This document shows, one piece after another, positions 55,071-63,616 of a stretch of 64,000 nucleotides of DNA. The notes beneath the pieces are model-generated. The model did not search any database. It saw only the letters and a program-made list of their open reading frames with translations, and was not told where the DNA came from. Origin of the DNA: Amycolatopsis sp. NBC_01480 (lineage in GTDB: Bacteria > Actinomycetota > Actinomycetes > Mycobacteriales > Pseudonocardiaceae); contig NZ_CP109442.1 in the NCBI RefSeq assembly GCF_036227205.1, positions 6,386,001-6,450,000 of the forward strand, in the 5' to 3' direction. Made by a program: the position numbers and the translations under genes. How positions within the stretch are numbered: position 1 is the stretch's first letter; every line of letters starts with the position of its first letter.

Positions 55071-56150
55071 TCAGCGGGTCCGCACGACCTCGCCGCGGAA
55101 CACCGCGGACAGGTCGTAGCGCGCGGGCTCCTCCAGCTGCGCGTAGCCGCACGACGAGGGCTCGCGGTCCGGGCGCCAGCGGGCGAACTGCGCGGTGTGC
55201 CGGAACCGCGCGGGGTCCCCGCCTTCGGTGTGCTCGTACGACACCTCGACGACCCGCTCCAGCCGGAGCGGCACCCACGGCTGCTCCTTCGACCGCCAGC
55301 GCGTGATCCCGCCGGGGATCCGCTGGCCCTCGCGCACGGCGTCGCCGAGCCACGGGTGCCCCTCGCCGTCGGTGACCAGCGGCGCCAGTTCGGTCGCCAG
55401 CTCGCGCCGCCTCGCGGCCGGGAACGAGCCGACCACACCGACGTGGTGCAGCAGCCCGTCGCCGTCGTACAGCCCGAGCAGGAACGACCCGACGGCCTCG
55501 CCCGGCGCGCCGTCCACGTGCCAGCGCAGCCCGGCCAGCACGCAGTCGGCCGTGCGCGAATGCTTGTACTTGAACAGGACCCGCTTGCCCGGGGTGTACG
55601 GCTCGCCGAGCGGCTTCCCGATCACGCCGTCGAGCCCGGCGCCCTCGAACAGCTCGAACCAGTGCCGCGCGGTGTCCGGGTCCGTGGTCGCCGGGGTCAG
55701 GTGGAAGCCCTCGCCGGCGAGCTTCTCCAGGCGCGCGCGGCGGGCCGAGGTCGGTTCGTCCACGAAGGACTCCGCGCCCAGCGCCAGCACGTCGAACGCG
55801 ACGAACTCGGCGGGGGATTCCTTGGCCAGCAGCTGAACGCGGCTGTCGGCTGGGTGGATGCGCTCGGTGAGCGCGTCGAAGTCGAGCTTCCCGTCGCGGG
55901 CGACCACCAGCTCGCCGTCGAGCACGACCTGGTCCGGCAGTGTTTCCAGGAGCCGCGCGACCACCTCGGGGAAGTACCGGTTGAGCGGCTTCTCCGCGCG
56001 CGACTGGAGAGTCAGCTCGTCGCCGTCGCGGAAGACGAGGCAGCGGAAGCCGTCCCACTTGGGCTCGAACAGCAGCCCGCCCGAGTCCGGGATCGCCTTC
56101 GCGGGCTTCGCGAGCATGGGCTTGATCGGTGCCAGCACGGGGAGGGCCAT
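55071..56150 (-). CDS. ATP-dependent DNA ligase (LigD ligase-type)
   Basis: A 359-residue ligase. K31 in FEPKWDGFR is the adenylated lysine. LDGELVV, FVAFDVLAL, GVIGKPLGEPYTPGKR and VLFKYKHSRTADCVLAG complete the nucleotidyltransferase domain, and the OB-fold follows. Its length and tail match the ligase domain of LigD/LigC. Together with the polymerase gene at 43039 it could perform end joining; the Ku gene is outside the window. Confidence 0.93.
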   Translation of the reverse strand: MALPVLAPIKPMLAKPAKAIPDSGGLLFEPKWDGFRCLVFRDGDELTLQSRAEKPLNRYFPEVVARLLETLPDQVVLDGELVVARDGKLDFDALTERIHPADSRVQLLAKESPAEFVAFDVLALGAESFVDEPTSARRARLEKLAGEGFHLTPATTDPDTARHWFELFEGAGLDGVIGKPLGEPYTPGKRVLFKYKHSRTADCVLAGLRWHVDGAPGEAVGSFLLGLYDGDGLLHHVGVVGSFPAARRRELATELAPLVTDGEGHPWLGDAVREGQRIPGGITRWRSKEQPWVPLRLERVVEVSYEHTEGGDPARFRHTAQFARWRPDREPSSCGYAQLEEPARYDLSAVFRGEVVRTR

Positions 56151-56177
56151 GCGGGCATTCTGCGCACAGAACGCCCG

Positions 56178-56777
56178 TCAGCGCACGCGTGCCGGGCCCG
56201 CCGTGTCCAGTTCGAGCCGGACGGCAGTCGGCAGCACGTCCAGCCCGAGCGACTCCCGGGCCCGCGTGAGCACGTACGTGTCCAGGTCGGACCAGACCCG
56301 GCGGACGTCGGTGTCCTCGCTCAACCACAGCGTCACGCGCAGCGCCGGCTCGGCCTTGGTGCCGACGGCACGCGCCCGCGCCCGGGTGACGCCCGCGATG
56401 TCCTCGGCGTCGGCCTGCACCGCGTCGGCGATCGCGGCCGAGGTGACGGTCAGCTCCGCGCCCGGCGTCTCGTCGAGCTGCAGGTCGGGCCGCGGCTCCG
56501 GGCGCAGCGAGCGGAAGAACCACCACAGGCCCAGCACCAGCAGCAGGACGCCGAGCACCACCGCGCCGATCCGCGCGTACAGGGCGTGGTCGCCGAGCCA
56601 GCGGACGGCCATCGGGTCGACCAGCGAGCGGTGCCCGCGGAACCGGCCGAGCCAGCCCAGCCCGACCATCAGCGCGGCGGCGCCCGCGAGCACCGCGACC
56701 AGCCCGATGATCAGGGTGAGCGTGCGCTCGGCGCCGTACGAACGGCCCAAGGCGCGGCGGGCGGCGGAAGTGCTCAT
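56178..56777 (-). CDS. amaP: Alkaline-shock response membrane anchor AmaP-like protein
   Basis: A 199-residue protein with two transmembrane helices (about 20-42 and 68-89), then a C-terminal soluble domain (about 100-195) similar to Asp23. In Gram-positive bacteria AmaP anchors Asp23 to the membrane. Here it follows several Asp23/Gls24-family genes on the same strand, so the same role is likely. Last gene of the sigma/Asp23 operon. Confidence 0.8.
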   Translation of the reverse strand: MSTSAARRALGRSYGAERTLTLIIGLVAVLAGAAALMVGLGWLGRFRGHRSLVDPMAVRWLGDHALYARIGAVVLGVLLLVLGLWWFFRSLRPEPRPDLQLDETPGAELTVTSAAIADAVQADAEDIAGVTRARARAVGTKAEPALRVTLWLSEDTDVRRVWSDLDTYVLTRARESLGLDVLPTAVRLELDTAGPARVR

Positions 56778-56790
56778 GTGGTCACCCCGG

Positions 56791-57330
56791 TCATCGGCGG
56801 TCCTTCGGCGAGTCGACGACCACGGTCACCTTCGGCCGGCGCACCAGCGGGACGTCGTCCAGCACGCTGCCGACCGTCTCGAGCAGGCGCGGCCGCAGCT
56901 GTGCTTCGTCTTCGAGACGGCTGGAGGCGCGCACGCGGACGCGGCGGGCGCTGGCCGTCACGCTCGCGCCGCTGACGTTGTCCTGCGCGCGCACGGCGAG
57001 CCCGACCATCCGGGCCAGCGAGCGCGGCGACGTGCTCACGGAGATCCCGTCGGCCGGGTCGGTCATCCGCACCGCGCGGCTGCCCGCGCTGAGGGAGAAG
57101 AGCACTAACAGCAGCCCGGCGACGAGCACCACCGCGGCGGTGATGCGCACGGGCGTCGCGGTCCAGTCGAGCCCGGCCAGGTCTTCGCGCCAGCGCGGCC
57201 ACGGCACGAGCAGCGGCGCGCTCTGCGGCTTCCACCAGTGCCAGCCGACTTCCAGCGCGAGCAGCGCCCCGCAGCCGGCGAGCACCAGCGCGAGCACTGT
57301 GGACAGCAGCCGGACCAGAACGCGCATCAC
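56791..57330 (-). CDS. DUF6286-family membrane protein
   Basis: A 179-residue protein with two hydrophobic segments (about 6-25 and 64-81) and a soluble C-terminal domain (about 100-175) of alternating strands, resembling the Asp23-like half of AmaP. GTG 57330 overlaps the upstream stop (GTGA). In actinobacterial Asp23 clusters such proteins occur beside AmaP and probably also hold Asp23 at the membrane. Confidence 0.75.
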   Translation of the reverse strand: MMRVLVRLLSTVLALVLAGCGALLALEVGWHWWKPQSAPLLVPWPRWREDLAGLDWTATPVRITAAVVLVAGLLLVLFSLSAGSRAVRMTDPADGISVSTSPRSLARMVGLAVRAQDNVSGASVTASARRVRVRASSRLEDEAQLRPRLLETVGSVLDDVPLVRRPKVTVVVDSPKDRR

Positions 57331-57716
57331 TGCACCCGCGGCCGGGCGTCGGGCAGCAGCGCCGAGACCGTCACCGCGATCGAGCGCACGTGGTACGCGG
57401 TGATCCGCTCGACCTCTTCGGTCACCTTCGCGCGGACGTCGCCGGTCACCGACCGCACCGGGCCGGGGTAGCGCAGCGCCAGATCCAGCGCGAGGTCGAC
57501 GTCGTTGTCCTGGCCGCCGACCTTCACCCCGGCGCCCGAGCGGCCGGTGGTGAGCCCGGCGACGCGGTGCTCGGCCAGGACCGTGCCGGGCACCTGGTCC
57601 GCGGCGTGCTGCGCGACCTTGCGCACCACGGCGTGGGCGATGCTGAGCGTGCCGCGCTCTTCGGGCTCGGCGAGCTCGCCGCGGGGCAGATCGACCTCGG
57701 CGAGGTGCCCGGTCAC
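57327..57716 (-). CDS. Asp23/Gls24-family envelope stress protein (1)
   Basis: A 129-residue protein of the Asp23/Gls24 fold (GTLSIAHAVVRKVAQHAADQVPG, VDLALDLALRYPGPVRSVTGDVRAKVTEEVERITAYHVRSIAVTV seen in parts). It starts with GTG 57716, overlapping the small membrane gene by 4 bp. The gene lies in a stack of overlapping reading frames that ends with AmaP. Forms a membrane-near scaffold upon envelope stress in relatives. Confidence 0.8.
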   Translation of the reverse strand: MTGHLAEVDLPRGELAEPEERGTLSIAHAVVRKVAQHAADQVPGTVLAEHRVAGLTTGRSGAGVKVGGQDNDVDLALDLALRYPGPVRSVTGDVRAKVTEEVERITAYHVRSIAVTVSALLPDARPRVQ

Positions 57717-57892
57717 TTGTCCCGGCCCTTGCCGCCGAACACGTCCCCGAGGTCCAGCTCGCCGTCGAGGACGCGCCCGACGACCAGCCCGATGATGCCG
57801 ACCGCCAGCGTCACCAGGAAGGCGGTGAAGCTCTGCGTGGCGGCGAGACCGAGGATGAGCCCGGCGAGCAGGCCGGTCTGGGTGGCGTTCAA
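57713..57892 (-). CDS. DUF2273-like small membrane protein
   Basis: A 59-residue protein starting at TTG 57892, supported by AGGAGG six bases upstream. Two helices (about 5-20 and 24-41: LLAGLILGLAATQS and FLVTLAVGIIGLVVGRVL) precede an acidic tail (DGELDLGDVF). DUF2273 proteins accompany Asp23 genes in Gram-positive bacteria. It was too short for routine gene calling and the start is non-standard. Confidence 0.75.
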   Translation of the reverse strand: MNATQTGLLAGLILGLAATQSFTAFLVTLAVGIIGLVVGRVLDGELDLGDVFGGKGRDK

Positions 57893-57960
57893 CGTTTCCT
57901 CCTGGGGTGCGAAGACTTCTGGCCGACCGGGGTGTCCACTGTGTACAGCGCGCGGTCCCG

Positions 57961-58416
57961 CTACTCGACGCGGGAGGACTCCGGCGCGTCGTCGTCCTCG
58001 CCGGGCAGGTGGATGTCGTTGACCGCGATGTTCACCTCGATCACCTCGAGCGCGGTGATCTCTTCGACGGCCCTGATCACGTTGCGCCGCACCGCGCGGG
58101 CCACCTCGACGATCCGCGCGCCGTACTCCACGACCAGGTCGAGGTCGATCGCCGTCTGCTTCTCGCCCACCTCCACCGAGACGCCCGAGGTGGAGGTGGT
58201 GCCCGAGCCCGGGATCCGTTCGCGCAGGGCACCGAACGCGCGCGAGACGCCGCTGCCCAGCGCGTGCACGCCGGCGACCTCTCGGGCGGCGAGCCCGGCG
58301 ACCTTCTGCACCACCAGCGACGAGATCGTGGTGCGGCCCGCGGTGGTGTCCTCGTTCAGCGGGGTCGGGGTGACCCGGCCGGGGACGTCGGGCCGGTTCG
58401 GGCTCGGCTGCGCCAT
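57961..58416 (-). CDS. Asp23/Gls24-family envelope stress protein (2)
   Basis: A 151-residue protein from ATG 58416. After a short Pro/Asn-rich lead, TTISSLVVQKVAGLAAREVAGVHALG and VSVEVGEKQTAIDLDLVVEYG and VARAVRRNVIRAVEEITALEVIEVNIAVNDI (parts) form the full Asp23 domain. This is the closest of the three to canonical Asp23. It sits mid-operon, with a 68-bp gap to the DUF2273 gene. Confidence 0.88.
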   Translation of the reverse strand: MAQPSPNRPDVPGRVTPTPLNEDTTAGRTTISSLVVQKVAGLAAREVAGVHALGSGVSRAFGALRERIPGSGTTSTSGVSVEVGEKQTAIDLDLVVEYGARIVEVARAVRRNVIRAVEEITALEVIEVNIAVNDIHLPGEDDDAPESSRVE

Positions 58417-58541
58417 GGAGTTCGCTCCCTCGGTCCTGCGGTTGGAGTCCTGCGGCCGGAGTCCCGGCTCTGAAAGTTTGCCCACCCCTACGATGTCCCA
58501 ACCGGCGGAATCCTCACGGTGGGTCACCCGAACGGAGGAAT

Positions 58542-58988
58542 TCAGTCCGGGTGGACGTCGACCACGTGCACGTTCACCGTCGGCGGCGGGGAGCCCAGCT
58601 GCCGTTGCAGCTCCTCGGTGACCCGGCCCCGCAGCAGCTCGGCGGCCTCGTCCGCGGCGACGCCGAAGCGGACGGTCGCGAGCACCTGCAGCTCCCCGTC
58701 GTCGAGGGCGACGGCCGACACGTGCACGCCGTCCGCGGCCTCGGCCACCTCGGCGGCGACGGCCCGCGCGAGCTGGACCACCACGGTCTCCGAGACCGAC
58801 AGCGAGCCGCCCTCGGACGGCAGCGGGATCGGCGGCGCACCGCGGCGGCCGCGCACTCCGCTCACCGAGCGCAGCACCCGCTCGACGAGCCCGGGGGGCG
58901 TCGGGACCCGGCGCCGCGCGGCCGCGCGCACCAGCTCCCAGTGGGGGTCCCGCTCGGGATCCGCCGGGCCGGGGCCCTGGTCCGTCAT
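58542..58988 (-). CDS. Asp23/Gls24-family-like protein (3)
   Basis: A 148-residue protein. The N-terminal 55 residues are Arg/Pro-rich; the C-terminal half (SLSVSETVVVQLARAVAAEVAEAADGVHVSAVALDDGELQVLATVRFGV, parts) resembles the Asp23 fold. Its ATG overlaps the sigma factor stop (ATGA), so both are co-translated. The N-terminal part may bind RNA polymerase or the sigma factor, but this is a guess. Confidence 0.7.
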   Translation of the reverse strand: MTDQGPGPADPERDPHWELVRAAARRRVPTPPGLVERVLRSVSGVRGRRGAPPIPLPSEGGSLSVSETVVVQLARAVAAEVAEAADGVHVSAVALDDGELQVLATVRFGVAADEAAELLRGRVTEELQRQLGSPPPTVNVHVVDVHPD

Positions 58989-59566
58989 CGTCGCTCCCTC
59001 AACTGGCCGAGCAGCGCCACCCTGGCCCGGTGGAGCCGCGCGCGCAAGGCGGGGACGCTGACTTCGAGCACCTCGGCCACCTCCTCGTAGCTCAGTCCCT
59101 CCAGCTCGCGCAACACCAGCGGGACGCGCTGGGACACCTCGAGCCGGGAGATCGCGCGCAGCACGGCGTCCACCTGCTCCGCGCGCACCACCTGCCGCTC
59201 CGGCGTCGCCTCGGCGACCAGTGCACCGTCCAAAGTGGACCGCCGGCGGCCCTCCGGGGCCGGGTGCACGTCGTCGAGCGACACGGTGGGGCGGCGACGG
59301 CGCAGCAGCGCGAGCGCGCCGTTGGTGACCACCCGGTACAGCCAGGTCGACACCGAGGACTGGTGCCGGAACGCCGGCAGCGCCCGCCAGGCCGCGAGCC
59401 AGGCTTCCTGGACCACGTCCTCGGCCTCGGCCGAGCCGCCGGTGATGCGCAGCGCCACCCGGTACATCATCGGCGTGTGCCGCCGCACGAGCGTGTCGAA
59501 CGCCGCGTGGTCACCCGCCGCGGCGCGGTCGGCGAGGGTGGCGTCGCCGTCCTCCTCGGCCGGCAT
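58985..59566 (-). CDS. ECF-type RNA polymerase sigma factor
   Basis: A 193-residue ECF sigma. Region 2 is at about 25-90 (HAAFDTLVRRHTPMMYRVALRITGGSAEAEDVVQEAWLAAWR, parts) and region 4 at about 135-185 (LEVSQRVPLVLRELEGLSYEEVAEVLEVSVPALRARLHRAR, parts). No anti-sigma gene is adjacent; instead it heads an Asp23/AmaP operon. Its start overlaps the reductase stop (TGATG). It may control the envelope-stress genes it is coupled to. Confidence 0.9.
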   Translation of the reverse strand: MPAEEDGDATLADRAAAGDHAAFDTLVRRHTPMMYRVALRITGGSAEAEDVVQEAWLAAWRALPAFRHQSSVSTWLYRVVTNGALALLRRRRPTVSLDDVHPAPEGRRRSTLDGALVAEATPERQVVRAEQVDAVLRAISRLEVSQRVPLVLRELEGLSYEEVAEVLEVSVPALRARLHRARVALLGQLRERR

Positions 59567-60324
59567 CAGCCCGTGGCCCGCCGGTAGCGCAGCAGCGTGA
59601 AACCGTCCTCGACCAGGATCGACGCGAGGTCGAGGCGCCGCGGCGGCGAGACGGCCGGGCCCGCCGCGATCCGGCCGGCGCCGCCCCCGGTGAGCAGCGG
59701 CGCGACGGTGAGGCACAGCTGGTCCACCCGGTCCGCGGCGGCGAGCGCGCCGAACAGCGCGGGCCCGCCTTCGCAGTCCACGCGTCGGAGGCCGCGTTCG
59801 GCCAGCATCGCGAGCGCGCGCGGCAGGTCCACGTCGTCCTCACCGGCCGTGAGGACACTGGCGCCGGCTTCGGCGAGCGCTCCGGTGTCGGCCTTCGTGG
59901 TGGTGACGACGATCGGCGGCACGGCCGTGTCCGTGAAAAGCCGGCTCCCGGGGTCGAGCGCGCCCGATCGCGTGACGACGGCGATCGGCAGCGTCGGGGC
60001 CAAGCCGAGGCGTGCGCGTCGGGCGGCCCGGTCGGGGTTCGACCGGGCGCCGCGGTAGTCCTCGGCGCGGGCGGTGCCGGCGCCGACCAGCACCACGTCG
60101 GCGAGGTTGCGGGCGAGCAGGAACACGCGCTTGTCGGCCGGGTGCGAGAGGCCGGCGGAAAGCTCGTCCACGGCCGCGGCCCCGTCGGCCGACGCGACGA
60201 AGTTGACCTGGACGAACGAGCCCGTGAGCGGTTCGGGATACCCGTAGACCCGCTCCAGGTCGTCGTCGGACAGCGGCGGGGTTCCCCCGCTCCCGCCCGG
60301 TGATGGTGGCCACACGCTCCGCAC
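59566..60324 (-). CDS. RibD C-terminal-domain reductase (pyrimidine/dihydrofolate reductase family)
   Basis: About 252 residues from GTG 60324. FVQVNFVASADGAAAVD and RNLADVVLVGAGTARAEDY are RibD-C (NADPH-binding) motifs, and DCEGGPALFGALAAADRVDQLCLTVAPLLTGG completes them. Mycobacterium Rv2671 is a homologous protein with dihydrofolate reductase activity and is also divergent from a zapE gene, as here. GTG 60315 is a possible alternative start. Confidence 0.82.
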   Translation of the reverse strand: MRSVWPPSPGGSGGTPPLSDDDLERVYGYPEPLTGSFVQVNFVASADGAAAVDELSAGLSHPADKRVFLLARNLADVVLVGAGTARAEDYRGARSNPDRAARRARLGLAPTLPIAVVTRSGALDPGSRLFTDTAVPPIVVTTTKADTGALAEAGASVLTAGEDDVDLPRALAMLAERGLRRVDCEGGPALFGALAAADRVDQLCLTVAPLLTGGGAGRIAAGPAVSPPRRLDLASILVEDGFTLLRYRRATG

Positions 60325-60427
60325 ACCAGCTATCCCAGCATGGCCCCGGAACCGCCCCCGACCGGGGGATACGCATGTCCGCCCACCTCGCACGCCCGGG
60401 TGAACGCGGTGGCTAGGCTCTGCGACC

Positions 60428-61450
60428 ATGCCCGCAGCCGCCCTGACCGACCGGTTTCCCGAGCTCGGGGCCGACGAGCTGATCGAGTCCCTGGTGCCGC
60501 CGCCGCGGTTCGGCCGCGCGCGGTTCAGCACCTACGTGCCCAATCCCGACGAGCCCAGCCAGGCCGCCGCGGTCGAGGCCTGCTCGGCGTTCGCGCGGGG
60601 GATCGGCGAGCGGCCCGCGCGCAAGTCGCGGCTGCGCTCGCTGTTCGGCGGCGGGATCCCCGAGCCAGTCGGGAAGATGGGCCTCTATCTCGACGGCGGC
60701 TTCGGCGTCGGCAAGACCCACCTGCTCGCGTCCGCTTGGCACGAAGCGCCTTCGCCCAAGGCGTACGGCACCTTCGTGGAGCTGACCCACTTGGTGGGCG
60801 CGCTGGGCTTCGCTGAGGCCGTGCGGCGGCTTTCGGAGCACCGGCTGCTGGCGATCGACGAGTTCGAGCTGGACGATCCCGGCGACACCACGCTGGTCAG
60901 CCGGCTGTTGCAGGAGCTGATGAACGCGGGCGTGCACATCGCCGCGACGTCCAACACGCTGCCGGACAAGCTCGGCGAGGGCCGGTTCGCCGCCGAGGAC
61001 TTCCTGCGTGAGATCCAGGCGCTGTCCCAGCGGTTCGGGGTGGTGCGCGTGGACGGGCCCGACTACCGCCACCGCGGCCTGCCCGACGCGCCGCCGCCGG
61101 TCAGCGACGAGGAGCTGGAAGCCTCCGCCGACGCGCACGAAGGGTCCACTTTGGACGATTTCGACGCCTTGGTGGAGCACCTGGCCAAGCTGCACCCCTC
61201 GCGGTACGGGAAGCTGCTCGACGGCGTCCGGCGGGTGCACCTGCGGCAGGTGAAGCCGGCGCCGGACCAGAACGTGGGCCTGCGCCTCGTCGCTTTCGCC
61301 GACCGGCTCTACGACCGCGCGATCCCGGTGATGGTGTCGGGGGTGCCGCTGCCGGAGCTGTTCACCGAGGAGATGGTGAACGGCGGCTACCGCAAGAAGT
61401 ACCTCCGCGCGGTCAGCCGTCTGACGGCGCTGGCGCGCGACGCGGTGTGA
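60428..61450 (+). CDS. zapE: ZapE (AFG1-like) cell-division ATPase
   Basis: A 340-residue AAA+ ATPase. Walker A is GGFGVGKTH (about 90-98) and Walker B LLAIDEFEL; sensor 1 (AATSNTLPDKL) and an Arg finger region (LSQRFGVVRVDGPDYRHR) follow. In E. coli ZapE binds FtsZ and constricts the ring. The C-terminus KKYLRAVSRLTALARD is typical. It overlaps the 3' end of the converging PAP2 gene by 38 bp. Confidence 0.9.
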   Translation: MPAAALTDRFPELGADELIESLVPPPRFGRARFSTYVPNPDEPSQAAAVEACSAFARGIGERPARKSRLRSLFGGGIPEPVGKMGLYLDGGFGVGKTHLLASAWHEAPSPKAYGTFVELTHLVGALGFAEAVRRLSEHRLLAIDEFELDDPGDTTLVSRLLQELMNAGVHIAATSNTLPDKLGEGRFAAEDFLREIQALSQRFGVVRVDGPDYRHRGLPDAPPPVSDEELEASADAHEGSTLDDFDALVEHLAKLHPSRYGKLLDGVRRVHLRQVKPAPDQNVGLRLVAFADRLYDRAIPVMVSGVPLPELFTEEMVNGGYRKKYLRAVSRLTALARDAV

Positions 61451-61994
61451 CGACGGCGCGCAATCCGGTCACCACGGCGGTGCCGAAGAACGTGCCGCCG
61501 GCGATGTCCGTGAGGTAGTGGTAGCCGAGGCCGATCATGCCGATCGCGGCGCAGCCCAGCAGCACCACGCCGGCCACGGCGGCGGCGGTTTTCCACCGGG
61601 CGAGCAGGACCAGCACCACGAGCACGGTGACCAGGCTGACCGTGTGCCCGCTCGGGTAGACCAGCGTGCCGTCCTTCCAGCGGTCGAACAGCGGCTTGAG
61701 CACCCAGGTGTTCAGCGCGACCGCCACCGCCGGGCCCGCCACGGCCAGCAGCGCGTCGGTTTTCCGGCGGCGGTACAGGCAGATCCCGGCGATGACCGCG
61801 ATGGCGGGCAGCAGCACGTACGGCTCGGTCGGCAGCACGAGCACGTCCAGCAGGTCGTGGCCGAGGCCGCTGACTCCGGACGCGGCGGCGGAGTCCAGCC
61901 CGCTGGGGGAGCGGCCGCCCGCGAAGACGAGGCCGAGCGCCAGTGCGGCCAGCGCGCAGGCGAGCGCCACCACGGTGAGGATGCGGCGGCTCAT
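61413..61994 (-). CDS. PAP2-superfamily membrane phosphatase
   Basis: A 193-residue polytopic protein. PSGHT (motif II) and GYHYLTDIAGG (motif III His-Asp region) are clear. Motif I (KPLFDRWKDG) lacks the usual R-P, and the Arg of motif III (SR) is replaced by M-I, so activity may differ. Likely a lipid phosphatase or undecaprenyl-pyrophosphate-type enzyme. The 3' ends of this gene and zapE overlap by 38 bp. Confidence 0.8.
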   Translation of the reverse strand: MSRRILTVVALACALAALALGLVFAGGRSPSGLDSAAASGVSGLGHDLLDVLVLPTEPYVLLPAIAVIAGICLYRRRKTDALLAVAGPAVAVALNTWVLKPLFDRWKDGTLVYPSGHTVSLVTVLVVLVLLARWKTAAAVAGVVLLGCAAIGMIGLGYHYLTDIAGGTFFGTAVVTGLRAVVTPRRAPAPSDG

Positions 61995-62101
61995 GTTCCC
62001 TCCGTTCGCGAAATACCGAAGTCCGGGCTGTCGAAATCCGCGATGTCGTTCGTCGTCAAGGCAGGACCGGGACGCCGTCCCGTCGACGGAGGAGATTTAC
62101 C

Positions 62102-62596
62102 ATGGCCACTGAATATCTGAGCGCGACCCTGACTCTCGCCGTGCCCGTCGAGCGGGTGTTCGCCGTGCTGGCGGATCCGACAGCCCACGTCGCGATCGAC
62201 GGCACCGGCTGGCTGCGGGAGCCCGTCGACCGCGCGCCGCTCACCGAGGCAGGCCAGCTGTTCCGGATGGACATGTACCACACCGCCCACCCAGACGGTG
62301 ACTACCAGGTGATCAACAAGGTCGTGGTGTTCGACGCGCCGCGCGCCATCGGCTGGCTGACCGGGTCGCAGAGCGACGGCGGCGAACCGGAGTTCGGCGG
62401 CTGGGTCTGGCGGTACGACCTGGAGCCGCTCGGCCCGGCCGAGACCGAGGTCAAGCTCGGCTACGACTGGTCGGCGGTCCCGGACTTCCGCCGGGAGTTC
62501 ATCCAGTTCCCGCCGTTCGGCCCCGAGCACCTGGAAAACTCGCTGCGGCACCTGGCCGGGCTGGCCGCGCCGGCGGCCCAGGCTTCGGGCCGCTGA
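62102..62596 (+). CDS. SRPBCC-family (START-like) protein
   Basis: A 164-residue protein of the polyketide-cyclase/SRPBCC fold: SATLTLAVPVERVFAVLADPTAHVAIDGTG, then FDAPRAIGWLTG and the long C-terminal helix (RREFIQFPPFGPEHLENSLRHLAGLA in parts). The cavity binds a hydrophobic ligand; no specific function can be read. ATG 62102 has a strong GGAGGAG. Single gene. Confidence 0.85.
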   Translation: MATEYLSATLTLAVPVERVFAVLADPTAHVAIDGTGWLREPVDRAPLTEAGQLFRMDMYHTAHPDGDYQVINKVVVFDAPRAIGWLTGSQSDGGEPEFGGWVWRYDLEPLGPAETEVKLGYDWSAVPDFRREFIQFPPFGPEHLENSLRHLAGLAAPAAQASGR

Positions 62597-62677
62597 CCGG
62601 GCGGCGTACGCGGATGGCGGGTGGCCGAACCGGCCCGGGTTCGGCCACCATGCGGGGGAACGGGTGGAGGGAGCGGT

Positions 62678-63556
62678 ATGCGGGTCACCGTGGTCGGGGG
62701 CGGTATCGCCGGGCTCAGCAGCGCGTATCGGCTGGCCGAAGCGGGACATCGGGTCACGGTGCGCACGGCGGGGCGGCCGGACGAGTCCACGTCGGCGGTG
62801 GCCGGAGGGCTGATCTACCCGCCGGTGGCGCAGGTGGACGAGCGCGTGATGCGGTGGACTGAAGCGACCGTCGGGGTGTACCGGCGTTCGCTGGCGGCGC
62901 CGGGCATCCGGTTCCTGCCCGGCTCGATCACCCTGGGGGCGGATCAGCCTGGCCCGCCGTGGCTGTCGGCCATGACGGACGTGACCCGCGACGGCGACCG
63001 GCTCGGCTTCACCACGGCGCTGGTGGACATGCCGGTGTACCTCGCGTGGCTCGCGGAGCAGGTGGCCGCGCTGGGTGTGAAGACGGAGTATGCCGCGGTG
63101 GCGTCGCTGACGGAGGTGGACGCGGACGTGGTCGTCAACGCCGCCGGGCTCGGCGCGGCCGCGCTGGCCGGCGACGACACGCTGGTGCCGGTGCGCGGCC
63201 AGCTCGTGCACCTGGCCGACCCGGGCCTGACCTCGTGGACCGTCGTGGTCGAGGGCGACGAGGTGACGTACGTGATCCCGCACGGCCGCCACGTGATCTG
63301 CGGCGGCACCGAGGAAATCGGCCGCGGTGACCTCGACCCCGACCCGGCCGTGGCGGCGGCCATCGTGCGCCGGTGCCGTTCACTGGTCCCGGCGCTCGCG
63401 GACGCCGCCGTGCTCGGCACCCGCGCGGGCCTCCGGCCGGGACGCCCGTCGGTCCGCCTGGAGCGGGTCGGCAACGTCGTGCACGACTACGGCCATGGCG
63501 GCGCGGGTGTCACTTTGGCCTGGGGCTGCGCGGACGACGTCGTCGAGCTGGTTTGA
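62678..63556 (+). CDS. FAD-dependent amino-acid oxidase (DAO family)
   Basis: A 292-residue DAO-family oxidase. VTVVGGGIAGLSSAYRLAEAGH is the FAD site; LPVRGQL-like VPVRGQLVHLADPG, RAGLRPGRPSVRLE (substrate-carboxylate Arg) and VHDYGHGGAGVTLAWG (active Tyr/Gly loop) match D-amino-acid oxidase. ATG 62678 follows a GGAGGGAGCGG site. Substrate: a D-amino acid or glycine/thiamine-type imine; D-amino acid is the best guess. Confidence 0.88.
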   Translation: MRVTVVGGGIAGLSSAYRLAEAGHRVTVRTAGRPDESTSAVAGGLIYPPVAQVDERVMRWTEATVGVYRRSLAAPGIRFLPGSITLGADQPGPPWLSAMTDVTRDGDRLGFTTALVDMPVYLAWLAEQVAALGVKTEYAAVASLTEVDADVVVNAAGLGAAALAGDDTLVPVRGQLVHLADPGLTSWTVVVEGDEVTYVIPHGRHVICGGTEEIGRGDLDPDPAVAAAIVRRCRSLVPALADAAVLGTRAGLRPGRPSVRLERVGNVVHDYGHGGAGVTLAWGCADDVVELV

Positions 63557-63616
63557 GTCGCACGGTCTGGGAAAGGCTGGCTTCGCGGTCGACGGGAGGA
63601 CAACGGCTGCCCTCGG

